64,000 bases of DNA from the NCBI GenBank assembly GCA_949316495.1, contig OX439012.1, forward strand, positions 5,091,559 through 5,155,558. Direction: 5' to 3'. Each line of letters begins with the position of its first letter. Within the stretch, counting starts at the first letter, position 1. Below, piece by piece: positions 1 to 34,700 of this stretch. The stretch is from Amphiduros pacificus (taxonomy: Eukaryota; Annelida; Polychaeta; Phyllodocida; Hesionidae). Both the position numbers and the translations under genes were made by a program. The notes under the pieces are model-generated. The model had not been told where the DNA came from. It saw only the letters and a program-made list of their open reading frames with translations, and did no database searches.

Positions 1-316
1 CAAGAAGAATAAGACTACCATCCATACAAACATACTTCCAGACACCCAGTTTTAGCATTACAATACACTCCGCTCTGATGAATCAGCTGAGTTTAAAACA
101 TTTTCATACAGCTCAGATAATTTTTCCCCAACTCCATAAGCTAAAAATAGGACAAGCCTTAACCAGAAAAATATTTGCCCAAAATGAAAAAAATAAATAA
201 ATAAACGTTAAAATAAAATTCCTGATTGTTTATATATCCATCACAAAGCTCAATATTGATTGACAAAGTTCTACATTTGATCCATTCACCATTGTTTTGT
301 CTCAACAAATGTTTAC

Positions 317-21702
<21,386 letters not shown>

Positions 21703-23299
21703 CGTAAAGTCTCTATATGTCAACCGCTTCTAGTAGTAAATCCCACTGCCCTGAATGGCAAAGATAGTGATATATTTAATAATCCAGGATTTGTGAGATG
21801 CTGATGTGAGGATACGATTGATCACTATGCAGCATAGTATTTTAAACCGCACATTGAAATAGATCCCCGTTTTATCTTCTTCTCATACATGTATTTTCCC
21901 CACGGTAAGCCATTTCCTGACTTGTCTTGGCTTTCAATGGGGGAAAATGGTATCAATCCAAATTTACAGGATTGGCACAGAAAACACACACCATACTCTA
22001 TATTTCAACCGCTTCTTTTTATAGGCAATGTCCCATTTTGGGCTGTAGCCATTTATATATATATACAGATATATATCAAAATATATCTAGTCCGAGTGAC
22101 CTACCTAAACAGCAGTGCAGAGCGAGCGCGGGTGGACACCTTTTCAGAGCGGCGACATCAAAGCAGCTGTCAAAATCCAACCCCTTCTTGTCAAAATCCC
22201 GGGGGTTCTACTAGAGTACATGCCACTGACCCCAGGGTAGTCTTGAGCTATGCTAGGCCTTGCTGTCATCGGCTAGACATCGCCATATTTGCGATAATAT
22301 TTAAATATTCACGGCCATGTATTCTGTGAATGAAGCCTCACTTCAGCTACCGGAGGACGCGCCCATTTCGCGGGTAAAGGGGTGGCAGATAGCAATTGAT
22401 GATAAACACCTTTGCGCCTACGACAATATATCCAGTTCAATAATGGCGATATAACATCTCCAGGTATAGAAATATAACCCTTGACTATTATATCACAACG
22501 CCATGAGAAATATTTGATATGTTACTTGATATGGCAGGAAGAGTGCTGTCATTTCATGAGAACGAACAAGCTTTCACCCCCTGTCCGGATGGGATCATTG
22601 AGCCCTAGATAAACACTGACGTGTGCCACTCGCCTATATATAAATACATTCTGCACTTATCGATTAATTCAATTTCCCCAATATTATATTATTTGCAAAT
22701 CTCCATGTGGTCTTTGGCGTGTCTATTGCCTGTGGGTTTGACATGAGACGTGAAATAAATCTACAACTAAGTCAATATTTAGTTCCAAAATGATTAAACA
22801 GATAAAAAAAAACTTATTAAAATTTTATGTAATTCAATTATGTCAGTGTAATTTAATATTTTACAATGGTAAGGCACAGTTCCACACCCAAGATGTTAAG
22901 GTATATATAATTTAAGACTCTATGTATTACTTGTAATGTCAATTCTAAAGAGTGTTTAAGTTGAACCTTTGATGTGTGCTTGTCCTCTATAATATGTTTT
23001 ATTGCATCCTACATCACTGGGTTATCTTAATGTCAAGGGGTTGTGTAAGAATCACGGTATATTTTTAAGTATGAGATTTTTTATGATGGCATAAGTATCA
23101 GATAAGTTGTGGATATGATTTGAGATAAGAATTAAGTTTTCGTGAAATATAAATGAAAAAGTATTAATTATAAGCATATCCAGCCATTAAGCATTTGACG
23201 AGCTTGTGTTCGAGGAAAATGCGTTGGAAAATGAGGGGACGCTTTTATGATGAAGTATATGAGATAAGAGAAAGATGAGTGACAGGATATAATAATGTA
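21703..23299. other. Upstream region of the unidentified left gene
   Basis: Presumed promoter and 5' UTR region. A GC-richer patch lies at about 22110-22380. No convincing core promoter element was found. Confidence 0.45.
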
Positions 23300-24045
23300 T
23301 AAGGGGCATCTAAGTGACAGGGGATAAAGGACATCTAAGTGGCAGGGGATAAGGGGTATCTAAGTGGCAGGGGATAAAGGACATCTAAGTGACAGGGGAT
23401 AAGGGGCATCTAAGTGGCAGGGGATAAAGGACATCTAAGTGACAGGGGATAAGGGACATCTAAGTGACAGGGGATAAAGGGCATCTAAGTGACAGGGGAT
23501 AAAGGAGATCTAAGTGACAGGGGATAAGGGACATCTAAGTGACAGGGGATAAGGGACATCTAAGTGACAGGGGATAAGGGGCATCTAAGTGACAGGGGAT
23601 AAAGGACATCTAAGTGACAGGGGATAAAGGACATCTAAGTGGCAGGGGATAAGGGGCATCTAAGTGGCAGGGGATAAGGGCATCTAAGTGGTAGGGGATA
23701 AAGGACATCTAAGTGACAGGGGATAAGGGGCATCTAAGTGACAGGGGATAAGGGGCATCTAAGTGACAGGGGATAAGGGACATCTAAGTGGCAGGGGATA
23801 AGGGACATCTAAGTGACAGGGGATAAAGGAGATCTAAGTGACAGGGGATAAGGGGCATCTAAGTGACAGGGGATAAGGGGCATCTAAGTGACAGGGGATA
23901 AGGGGCATCTAAGTGGCAGGAGATAAAGGACATCTAAGTGACAGGGGATAAGGGGCATCTCAGTGGCAGGGGATAAAGGGCATATAAGTGACAGGGGATA
24001 AGGGGCATCTAAGTGACAGGGGATAAGGGGCATCTAAGTGTCAGG
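23300..24045 (+). repeat. 24-bp minisatellite, ~31 copies
   Basis: The unit is 'ggacatctaagtgacagggg' then 'ataa', with variants ggggcatc, ggagatc and agtggcag. Lies upstream of the unidentified left gene. It degrades over 24045-24215 into scattered 'gggataagaca' and 'aagtgacagg' words. Confidence 0.97.
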
Positions 24046-24449
24046 AGATAAAATTTAAGCTTTGTAGAGGATAGGTATGTGTCATTGGATAATTGAAGCT
24101 TTGTAGCATTGTATAAAGAGGACCCGGGGAAGTGACAAGGGATAAGACAAATACGGGATAAGACAAAGTTAAGTGACAGGGTATCAGGCAAGGTTAAGTG
24201 ACTAGGAATAAGGACATGAGATATAACCTAGTTCACAACTTCAGTTTGGTTTTCTACTTCATCGCAACAGAGGGAGTTGGAATGAAATGGGTCAATATAG
24301 AGCACTATACATTATGGAATCTTTGAGAATCTTGGTGGATCTGGGTAAGTTTTGTCAGTTTTGGTAGGTTATTGTCCAGCAATGACATAATTTCTTTTAG
24401 ACTCAAAACCACTCTTGCATTTCTTAAATACCGTATCCCATCAAAAAAA

Positions 24450-27400
24450 AGCTGTGTGATATGGGATAAGGACAAACTGTGGCATGGGAAAAGGACAAAC
24501 TGTGTGATATGGAATAAGGACAAGCTGTGTGATATGGGAAAAGGACAAGCTGTGTGATATGGGAAAAGGACAAGCTGTGTGATATGGGAAAAGGACAAGC
24601 TGTGTGATATGGGATAAGGACAAACTGTGGCATGGGAAAAGGACAAACTGTGTGATGTGGGAAAAGGACAAACTGTGTGATGTGGGATAAGGACAAACTG
24701 TGTGATATGGAATAAGGACAAGCTGTGTGATATGGGATAAGGACAAGCTGTGTGATATGGAATAAGGACAAGCTGTGTGATATGGGAAAAGGACAAGCTG
24801 TGTGATACGGGATAAGGACAAGCTGTGTGATATGGGATAAGGACAAGCTCTTTGATATGGGATAAGGACAAACTGTGTGATATGGAATAAGGACTGTGTG
24901 ATATGGGATAAGGACAAGCTGTGTGATATGGGATAAGGACAAACTGTGTGATGTGGGACAAAGACAAGCTGTGTGATATGGAATAAGGACTGTGTGATAT
25001 GGGATAAGGACAAGCTCTATGATATGGGATAAGGACAAACTGTGTGGAATGGGACAAGGATAAGCTCTATGATGTGGGATAAGGACAAACTGTGTAATAT
25101 GGGAAAAGGACAAACTGTGTGATATGGGAAAAGGACAAGCTGTGTGATATGGAATAAGGACAAACTGTGTCATGTGGAATAAGGACAAGCTGTGTGATAT
25201 GGGATAAGGACAAGCTGTGTGATATGGAATAAGGACAAGCTGTGTGATATGGGATAAGGACAAGCTGTGTGATATGGGATAAGGACAAGCTGTGTGATGT
25301 GGGATAAGGACAAACTGTGTGATGTTGGATAAGGACAAACTGTGTGATATGGAATAAGGACAAGCTGTGTGATATGGAATAAGGACAAGCTGTGTGATAT
25401 GGGAAAAGGACAAACTGTGTGATATGGAAAAAGGACAAACTGTGTGATATGGGATAAGGACAAACTGTGATATGGGATAAGGACAAGCTCTATGATATGG
25501 GATAAGGACAAGCTGTGTGATATGGGATAAGGACAAGCTGTGTGATGTGGGATAAGGACAAACTGTGTGATGTGGGATAAGGACAAACTGTGTGATATGG
25601 GATAAGGACAAACTGTGTGATATGGAATAAGGACAAAGTGTGTGGTATGGGATAAGGACAAGCTGTGTCATGTGGAATAAGGACAAGCTGTGTGATATGG
25701 AATAAGGACAAGCTGTGTGATATGGGAAAAGGACAAGCTGTGTGATATGGGATAAGGACAATCTGTGTGATATGGGATAAGGACAAGCTCTTTGATATGG
25801 GATAAGGACAAACTGTGTGATATGGGATAAGGACTGTGTGATATGGGATAAGGACAAGCTGTGTGATATGGAATAAGGACAAGCTGTGTGATATGGAATA
25901 AGGACAAGCTGTGTGATATGGGAAAAGGACAAACTGTGTGATATGGAAAAAGGACAAACTGTGTGATATGGGATAAGGACAAACTGTGATATGGGATAAG
26001 GACAAGCTCTATGATATGGGATAAGGACAAGCTGTGTGATATGGGATAAGGGCAAACTGTGTGATATGGGATAAGGACAAACTGTGTGATATGGGATAAG
26101 GACAAGCTGTGTGATATGGGATAAGGTCAAGCTGTGTGATGTGGGATAAGGACAAGCTGTGTAATATGGAATAAGGACAAGCTGTGTGATATGGGATAAG
26201 GACAAGCTGTGTGATATGGGATAAGGACAAACTGTGTGATGTGGGATAAGAACAAACTGTGTGATATGGGATAAGGACAAACTGTGTGATATGGAATAAG
26301 GACAAGCTGTGTGATATGGGATAAGGACAAACTGTGTGATATGGGATAAGGACAAACTGTGTGATATGGGATAAGGACAAGCTCTAAGATGTGGGATAAG
26401 GACAACCTGTGTGATATGGGATAAGGACAAACTATGTGATGTGGGATAAGGACAAAGTGTGTGGTATGGGATAAGGACAAGCTGTGTGATATGGGATAAG
26501 GACAAACTGTGTGATATGGGATAAGGACAAACTGTGTGATATGGGATAAGGAAAAACTGTGATATGGGATAAGGACAAGCTGTGTGATATGGGATAAGGA
26601 CAAGCTCTTTGATATGGGATAAGGACAAACTGTGTGATATGGGATAAGGACTGTGTGATATGGGATAAGGACAAGCTGTGTGATATGGGATAAGGACAAA
26701 CTATGTGATGTGGGATAAGGACAAACTGTGTGATGTGGGATAAGGACAAACTGTGTGATATGGGATAAGGACAAGCTGTGTGATATGGGATAAGGACAAG
26801 CTCTAAGATGTGGGATAAGGACAACCTGTGTGATATGGGATAAGGACAAACTATGTGATGTGGGATAAGGACAAAGTGTGTGGTATGGGATAAGGACAAG
26901 CTGTGTGATACGGGATAAGGACAAGCTGTGTGATATGGAATAAGGTCAAGCTGTGTGATATGGGATAAGGACAAGCTGTGTGATATGGGATAAGGACAAA
27001 CTGTGTGATATGAGATAAGGACAAGCTGTGTGATATGGGATAAAGACAAACTGTATGATATGGGATAAGGACAAACTGTGTGATATGGGACAAGGACAAG
27101 CTGTGTGATATGAGATAAGGACAAGCTGTGTGATATGGGATAAGGACAAGCTGTGTGATATGGGAAAAGGACAAGCTGTGTGATATGGAATAAGGACAAA
27201 CTGTGTCATGTGGAATAAGGACAAGCTGTGTGATATGGGATAAGGACAAGCTGTGTGATATGGAATAAGGACAAGCTGTGTGATATGGGATAAGGACAAG
27301 CTGTGTGATATGGGATAAGGACAAGCTGTGTGATGTGGGATAAGGACAAACTGTGTGATGTGGGATAAGGACAAACTGTGTGATGTGGGATAAGGACAAA

Positions 27401-30365
27401 CTGTGTGATATGGGATAAGGACAAACTGTGTGATATGGAATAAGGACAAAGTGTGTGGTATGGGATAAGGACAAGCTGTGTCATGTGGAATAAGGACAAG
27501 CTGTGTGATATGGAATAAGGACAAGCTGTGTGATATGGGAAAAGGATAAGCTGTGTGATATGGGATAAGGACAAGCTGTGTGATATGGGATAAGGACAAG
27601 CTCTTTGATATGGGATAAGGACAAACTGTGTGATATGGGATAAGGACTGTGTGATATGGGATAAGGACAAGCTGTGTGATATGGAATAAGGACAAGCTGT
27701 GTGATATGGAATAAGGACAAGCTGTGTGATATGGGAAAAGGACAAACTGTGTGATATGGAAAAAGGACAAACTGTGTGATATGGGATAAGGACAAACTGT
27801 GATATGGGATAAGGACAAGCTCTATGATATGGGATAAGGACAAGCTGTGTGATATGGGATAAGGGCAAACTGTGTGATATGGGATAAGGACAAACTGTGT
27901 GATATGGGATAAGGACAAGCTGTGTGATATGGGATAAGGTCAAGCTGTGTGATGTGGGATAAGGACAAGCTGTGTAATATGGAATAAGGACAAGCTGTGT
28001 GATATGGGATAAGGACAAGCTGTGTGATATGGGATAAGGACAAACTGTGTGATGTGGGATAAGAACAAACTGTGTGATATGGGATAAGGACAAACTGTGT
28101 GATATGGAATAAGGACAAGCTGTGTGATATGGGATAAGGACAAACTGTGTGATATGGGATAAGGACAAACTGTGTGATATGGGATAAGGACAAGCTCTAA
28201 GATGTGGGATAAGGACAACCTGTGTGATATGGGATAAGGACAAACTATGTGATGTGGGATAAGGACAAAGTGTGTGGTATGGGATAAGGACAAGCTGTGT
28301 GATATGGGATAAGGACAAACTGTGTAATATGGGAAAAGGACAAACTGTGTGATATGGGATAAGGAAAAACTGTGATATGGGATAAGGACAAGCTGTGTGA
28401 TATGGGATAAGGACAAGCTCTTTGATATGGGATAAGGACAAACTGTGTGATATGGGATAAGGACTGTGTGATATGGGATAAGGACAAGCTGTGTGATATG
28501 GGATAAGGACAAACTATGTGATGTGGGATAAGGACAAACTGTGTGATGTGGGATAAGGACAAACTGTGTGATATGGGATAAGGACAAGCTGTGTGATATG
28601 GGATAAGGACAAGCTCTAAGATGTGGGATAAGGACAACCTGTGTGATATGGGATAAGGACAAACTATGTGATGTGGGATAAGGACAAAGTGTGTGGTATG
28701 GGATAAGGACAAGCTGTGTGATACGGGATAAGGACAAGCTGTGTGATATGGAATAAGGTCAAGCTGTGTGATATGGGATAAGGACAAGCTGTGTGATATG
28801 GGATAAGGACAAACTGTGTGATATGAGATAAGGACAAGCTGTGTGATATGGGATAAAGACAAACTGTATGATATGGGATAAGGACAAACTGTGTGATATG
28901 GGACAAGGACAAGCTGTGTGATATGAGATAAGGACAAGCTGTGTGATATGGGATAAGGACAAGCTGTGTGATATGGGAAAAGGACAAGCTGTGTGATATG
29001 GAATAAGGACAAACTGTGTCATGTGGAATAAGGACAAGCTGTGTGATATGGGATAAGGACAAGCTGTGTGATATGGAATAAGGACAAGCTGTGTGATATG
29101 GGATAAGGACAAGCTGTGTGATATGGGATAAGGACAAGCTGTGTGATGTGGGATAAGGACAAACTGTGTGATGTGGGATAAGGACAAACTGTGTGATGTG
29201 GGATAAGGACAAACTGTGTGATATGGGATAAGGACAAACTGTGTGATATGGAATAAGGACAAAGTGTGTGGTATGGGATAAGGACAAGCTGTGTCATGTG
29301 GAATAAGGACAAGCTGTGTGATATGGAATAAGGACAAGCTGTGTGATATGGGAAAAGGATAAGCTGTGTGATATGGGATAAGGACAAGCTGTGTGATATG
29401 GGATAAGGACAAGCTCTTTGATATGGGATAAGGACAAACTGTGTGATATGGGATAAGGACTGTGTGATATGGGATAAGGACAAGCTGTGTGATATGGGAT
29501 AAGGACAAACTGTGTGATGTGGGACAAAGACAAGCTCTATGATATGGGATAAGGACAAACTGTGTGGAATGGGACAAGGATAAGCTCTATGATGTGGGAT
29601 AAGGACAAACTGTGTAATATGGGAAAAGGACAAACTGTGTGATATGGGAAAAGGACAAGCTGTGTGATATGGAATAAGGACAAACTGTGTCATGTGGAAT
29701 AAGGACAAGCTGTGTGATATGGGATAAGGACAAGCTGTGTGATATGGAATAAGGACAAGCTGTGTGATATGGGATAAGGACAAGCTGTGTGATATGGGAT
29801 AAGGACAAGCTGTGTGATGTGGGATAAGGACAAACTGTGTGATGTGGGATAAGGACAAACTGTGTGATATGGGATAAGGACAAGCTGTGTGATATGGGAT
29901 AAGGACAAACTGTGTGATATGGGATAAGGACAAACTGTGTGATATGGGATAAGGAAAAACTGTGATATGGGATAAGGACAAGCTGTGATATGGGATAAGG
30001 ACAAGCTCTAAGATGTGGGATAAGGACAACCTGTGTGAAATAGGATAAGGACAACCTGTGTGATGTGGGATAAGGACAAAGTGTGTGGTATGGGATAAGG
30101 ACAAGCTGTGTGATATGGGATAAGGACAAGCTGTGTGATATGGGATAAGGACAAACTGTGTGATGTGGGATAAGGACAAACTGTGTAATATGGGAAAAGG
30201 ACAAGCTGTGTGATATGGGATAAGGACAAACTATGTGATGTGGGATAAAGACAAACTATATGATATGGGATAAGGACAAACTGTGATATGGGATAAGGAA
30301 AAGCTCTATGATATGGGACAAGGACAAGCTCTTTGATAAGGGATAAAGACAAGCTGTGTGATATA
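24450..30365 (+). repeat. 25-bp minisatellite, ~235 copies, with 1813-bp higher-order repeat
   Basis: The unit is 'gataaggacaagctgtgtga' then 'tatgg'. It has variants (aagct/aaact, gggat/gaat/gggaa, gatat/gatgt) and a few short units. Sequence at about 25550-27680 recurs at +1813 bp (about 27363-29493). For example, the rare variant 'ataagggcaaac' sits at both 26046 and 27859. The array fills most of the intergenic space between the NIP7 3' end and the left gene's first exon. On the minus strand the period keeps all three frames open, giving spurious open frames of up to 734 codons. Confidence 0.98.
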
Positions 30366-31615
30366 GGAGAGAGTGAACAAATTTGACAGGAAAAAGGTCA
30401 AGCCATGAAACAGGCCTCAATCTGCAATTTGTATGTTTGTGATTTGGTCACAAAATCTATATCAGAATCCGATACTTTGGCAGTCGAAGATAATGGAACA
30501 ATGGCAAACAAAATATAAAGATGCATATAAAGAGATGTCCTCAACAGTATTCTATATCAAATATTTAAAAGACTTTTCTCATTAATCATTATTATGATTT
30601 TTCTCATTTATAACCACAATATATAGTCCCTGAGAAAGAAATTTGAATTCAGGGATTGAAGTACAGATAAAAAATAAAGTAGACCTTACGGCATAAAAAA
30701 CCAACAAAGTTTGGAGATAATATTCACATGTATATTTTTTTCAGCAAGGACATATTTACAGTCTGAAAATCATTTGAATGATAAAAAATTTAGTTGCATT
30801 TTGTATTTTACATGCAAAGATTGTTTTTTTAAAAATCATAATGTGCATATTTTTCTTAAAGTATTTTCATTCAAGTTCTGTTGTTTATGTACAGTTTTGT
30901 GAGAAACTTCAAGTTTGACTAAAAACAACATACTATGATTCATAACCTCATCAACTCTCTTGAGTTGATTTTTAAAATAGAAATCCCACTTTTGGGACCA
31001 TGATATTATGTTTCACAATTCATATCATTTAATAGATTGTGTCTGAAACTACAATAATAATTACTGGAAAAATGTCTACTTCCAAATAACCAGGCAACTC
31101 TCCATTATTCTAAACAAGAACAAAATGATGAAAGATTTGTGACAAAAATGTTTCATCTTATCCAGGTTAAAGACAAGTCTAATGTTTTCTTCCATATATT
31201 GTAGGTGGATGGCAAATGGATATTAATCTGACACCAAATCATATCACTGGAAACAAGTCATTTACCAACTATCATAAATATGCTTAACTGTTACTATCCC
31301 TTATGAGCCTTTTTATGCTGTCCATACCTGATGTGAGGTGGGGGCCTGAAACTCAGTCAATAAATATGCCTAAAATATCAGAAACCTTTTTTTTTTTAAT
31401 GAAATCAACCTAATATCCTGTGTTTCCAATTAGCAACTTTTGGGCAGTATGACAGACATGTGGCAATACACAATATTACACTGATGAACAAAATCATAAC
31501 AATATAAAAAGATACATGTTTATACAACATCTATCAAGCAGTGCCATCTGGTATCAAAATATCAAATACATTTTCTCTTGATATTAATTTCACCAAACTA
31601 AGGAATATATATAAT
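30366..31615. other. Intergenic sequence downstream of NIP7
   Basis: AT-rich. Apart from the family D fragment at 31285 I see nothing. Confidence 0.5.
31285..31375 (+). repeat. Dispersed repeat family D fragment
   Basis: 'ctgttactatcccttatgag' and 'ggtgggggcctgaaactcag' match 32757-32815 (first part) and 19665-19735 (second part, inverted). Confidence 0.6.
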
Positions 31616-31621
31616 TTTATT
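31616..31621 (-). terminator. NIP7 polyadenylation signal AATAAA
   Basis: The plus strand reads tttatt, giving AATAAA on the minus strand about 27 bp after the NIP7 stop codon, in very AT-rich sequence. Confidence 0.5.
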
Positions 31622-31647
31622 TTAATAAATCTAATAATGTTGAACTG

Positions 31648-31767
31648 CTAGGTGAGATGTTCTTCACTGCGGAGGTATTCTCCTATGTCTGCCTGGTGAA
31701 ACACCACTATCGCCATTGGGTCTGTATGTCGACATTCCGCTGTCGTCTTGGCTGAAACTCCGAAACC
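31648..31767 (-). CDS. NIP7: NIP7 exon 5 (C-terminus)
   Basis: The acceptor is TGTTTTTCAG. The exon encodes [20 protein letters not shown] and then [19 protein letters not shown], followed by TAG. It closes the PUA domain. Confidence 0.96.
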   Translation of the reverse strand, partial: GFGVSAKTTAECRHTDPMAIVVFHQADIGEYLRSEEHLT

Positions 31768-34700
31768 CTGAAAAACATGAAAAAGTTGAAAATTAGGTCA
31801 AGAAAAAATATGTCCACCATAAAACTTGTCACAAGAAATCCACTTTCTAGCTGAAGAGCAAATGAATGAAATTAATTCTATAGCTGTTAGAGATTCCATG
31901 TTTGCAAAATTATCAACATATTTTGACCCAGGTATTGACAAACAATCATGTGTGCTCTTTCAGACAATGTTTTAAAAACAAATCTCATGTTTAATAATGG
32001 GGCCATACTCAAAATCTTCCAAATGGAATAAGAGTTCATTTCAAGGTCATTTGATGGTTGGTTCTCAAGGTCATTTGATGGATGGTTCTCAGAGCCGACA
32101 ATACCACCCACATGATGGCGTATGTCAGATCCCTAGTTTGTCTCCACACTGGTTCCCATGTCTACCACTAGGTGGAGCCACAAGATCCAGCTGTCTGTGC
32201 GCAAGGATGGACTCATCACTGAACCAATCAATGCTTTTATCAATTCTCAACAAGTTTATTCTCCTGTATCTGCCTACAGTGATGCCACTCACACATTATA
32301 TTTTGGTTAATCAAACAATGAAATAATTCTTCCAAAACCAGATTAATACGATGAATTTCTAACAGCAATAAAATGGTAAATTGGGAAAATGCAGTCGCAG
32401 AATCATGGCTTAGTGGAAACAGATTAACGATAACGATGAGGATTTGTTTTATTCATCTAGTAATTGCTCATGCATCAGATGTTAGAGATGGTGATCACAG
32501 ATTTGAGCTCGGTCATTAAGAGATAAATATTGATGCATTATATTTCCTTGGCCTTGGAATAATAAAATTAACAAATTTTCTACAACAATTCACAAAGAGT
32601 TTTTCTAATAATAAAAAAACATGTGTTGTCACATGTGTTTAACCACCTTTAGAAAGCCACATTTCTCAAAAATAATATCTTTACCTTTTGCAGTCATATT
32701 AACAGACCCCACATATCAATGTGAGTTGCATTTTCCTCAATTACTACAAAAGTGTTTGACTGTTACCATCCCTTATGAACCATTTTATGCTGTGAGGGTC
32801 CATACAGGGACTGGAATAGCGTTAAAAGAAGTAAAATTTCCCTTTTGAAGAAGGTGCCAATGAACCTTAAAATCTGTGTTGTTTTGAGGGTGCAAAATCA
32901 ATGGAGAGGACAGTGATGTAAACTTTTTTTCATAACATGCTAAAAGGTAAGTCTTTCATACCATGCTAAAAGGTAAGTCTTGCTAAAAGGTAAGTCTTAC
33001 ATACCATGCTAAAAGGTTATTAGTTTTTTAGTCCTACTTGGCATGGCACTTGCCTTCAGCTTGTTGGATAGGAGAGATTAAGATATAAATTTATTCTATG
33101 AAAAAAAAATTAAAAAATATGAAACATTTAATTTTCTCATCAGTTGGCTACAGCTACCGCCACACTGAGCAATTATAGATATATATTTTACAGACTCAGT
33201 TTGAACACTGTAACAAGGTCAGCCATTATCTGAATGCCGACTGTTTGATGTTGACTTGCACCTGAAGCCCACCTATGTCAATATGTTTTGCATCTGAAAA
33301 ACAAAATCTAAAAAAATGCAGCCACTACTGACCCTAATCCATTTCTCTTTCTTATCATGCTAAAAGGTAAGTCTTTTATACCATGCTAAAAAGTAAGTCT
33401 TACATACCATACTAAAAGGTACGTCTTTCATACCATGCTAAAAGGTAAGTCTTTCATACCATGCTAAAAGGTAAGTCTTTCTTATCATGCTAAAAGGTAA
33501 GTCTTTTGTACCATGCTAAAAGGTAAGTCTTTCATACCATGCTAAAAGGTAAGTCTTACATACCATGCTAAAAGGTACGTCTTTCATACCATGCAAAAAG
33601 GTAGGTCTTACATATGCTAAAAGGCAAGTCTTTCATACCATGCTAAAAGGTAAGTCTTACATACCATGCTAAAAGGTAAGTCTTTCATACCATGCACAAA
33701 GGTAGGTCTTACATATGCTAAAAGGCAAGTCTTTCATACCATGCTAAAAGGTAAGTCTTTCATAGTATGCTAAAAGTTAAGTCTTTCATACCATGCTAAA
33801 AGGTAAGTCTTTCATACCATGCTAAAAGGTTAGTCTTACATATCATGCTAAAAGGAAAGTCTTTCATACCATGCTAAAAGGTAAGTCTTTCATAACATGC
33901 TAAAAGGTAAGTCTTTCATACCATGCTAAAAGGTAAGTCTTATATACCATGCTAAAAGGTAAGTCTTACATACCATGCTAAAAGGTAGGTCTTACATACC
34001 ATGCTAAAAGGTAGGTCTTACATATGTTAAAGGTAAGTCTTTCATACCATGCTAAAAGGTAAGTCTTACATACCATGCTAAAATCTAAGTCTTACATACC
34101 ATGCTAAAAGGTAAGTCTTACATACCATGCTAAAAGGTAAATCATGCTAAAAGGTAAGTCTTACATACCATGCTAAAAGGTAAGTCTTACATACCATGCT
34201 AAAAGGTAGGTCTTACTTATGCTAAAAGGTTAGTCTTTCATACCATGCTAAAAGGAAAGTCCTACATACCATGCTAAAAGGAAAGTCTTACATATCCTGC
34301 TAAAAGGTAAGTCTTTCATACCATGCTAAAAGGTAAGTATTTCATACCATGCTAAAAGGTAAGTCTTTCATATCATGCTATAAGGAAAGTCTTTCATACC
34401 ATGCTAAAAGGTAAGTCTTTCATACCATGCTAAAAGGTAAGTCTTTCATACCATGCTAAAAGGAAAGTCTTTCATACCATGCTAAAAGGAAAGTCTTTCA
34501 TACCATGCTAAAAGGTAAGTCTTTCATATCATGCTAAAAGGTAAGTCTTATATACCATGCTAAAAGGTAAGTCTAACATACCATGCTAAAAGGTAAGTCA
34601 TGCTAAAAGGTAAGTCTAACATACCATGCTAAAAGGTAAGTCATGCTAAAAGGTAAGTCTAACATACCATGCTTAAAGGTAAGTCTAACATATCATGCTT

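Noticed and set aside
24424-30352. Very long minus-strand open frames (up to 734 codons) of SHSLSLSHITQLVLIPYHT type
   Set aside because: They are translations of the 25-bp array. All three minus-strand frames are open with the same repeat peptide, which is expected from the unit and not from a gene.
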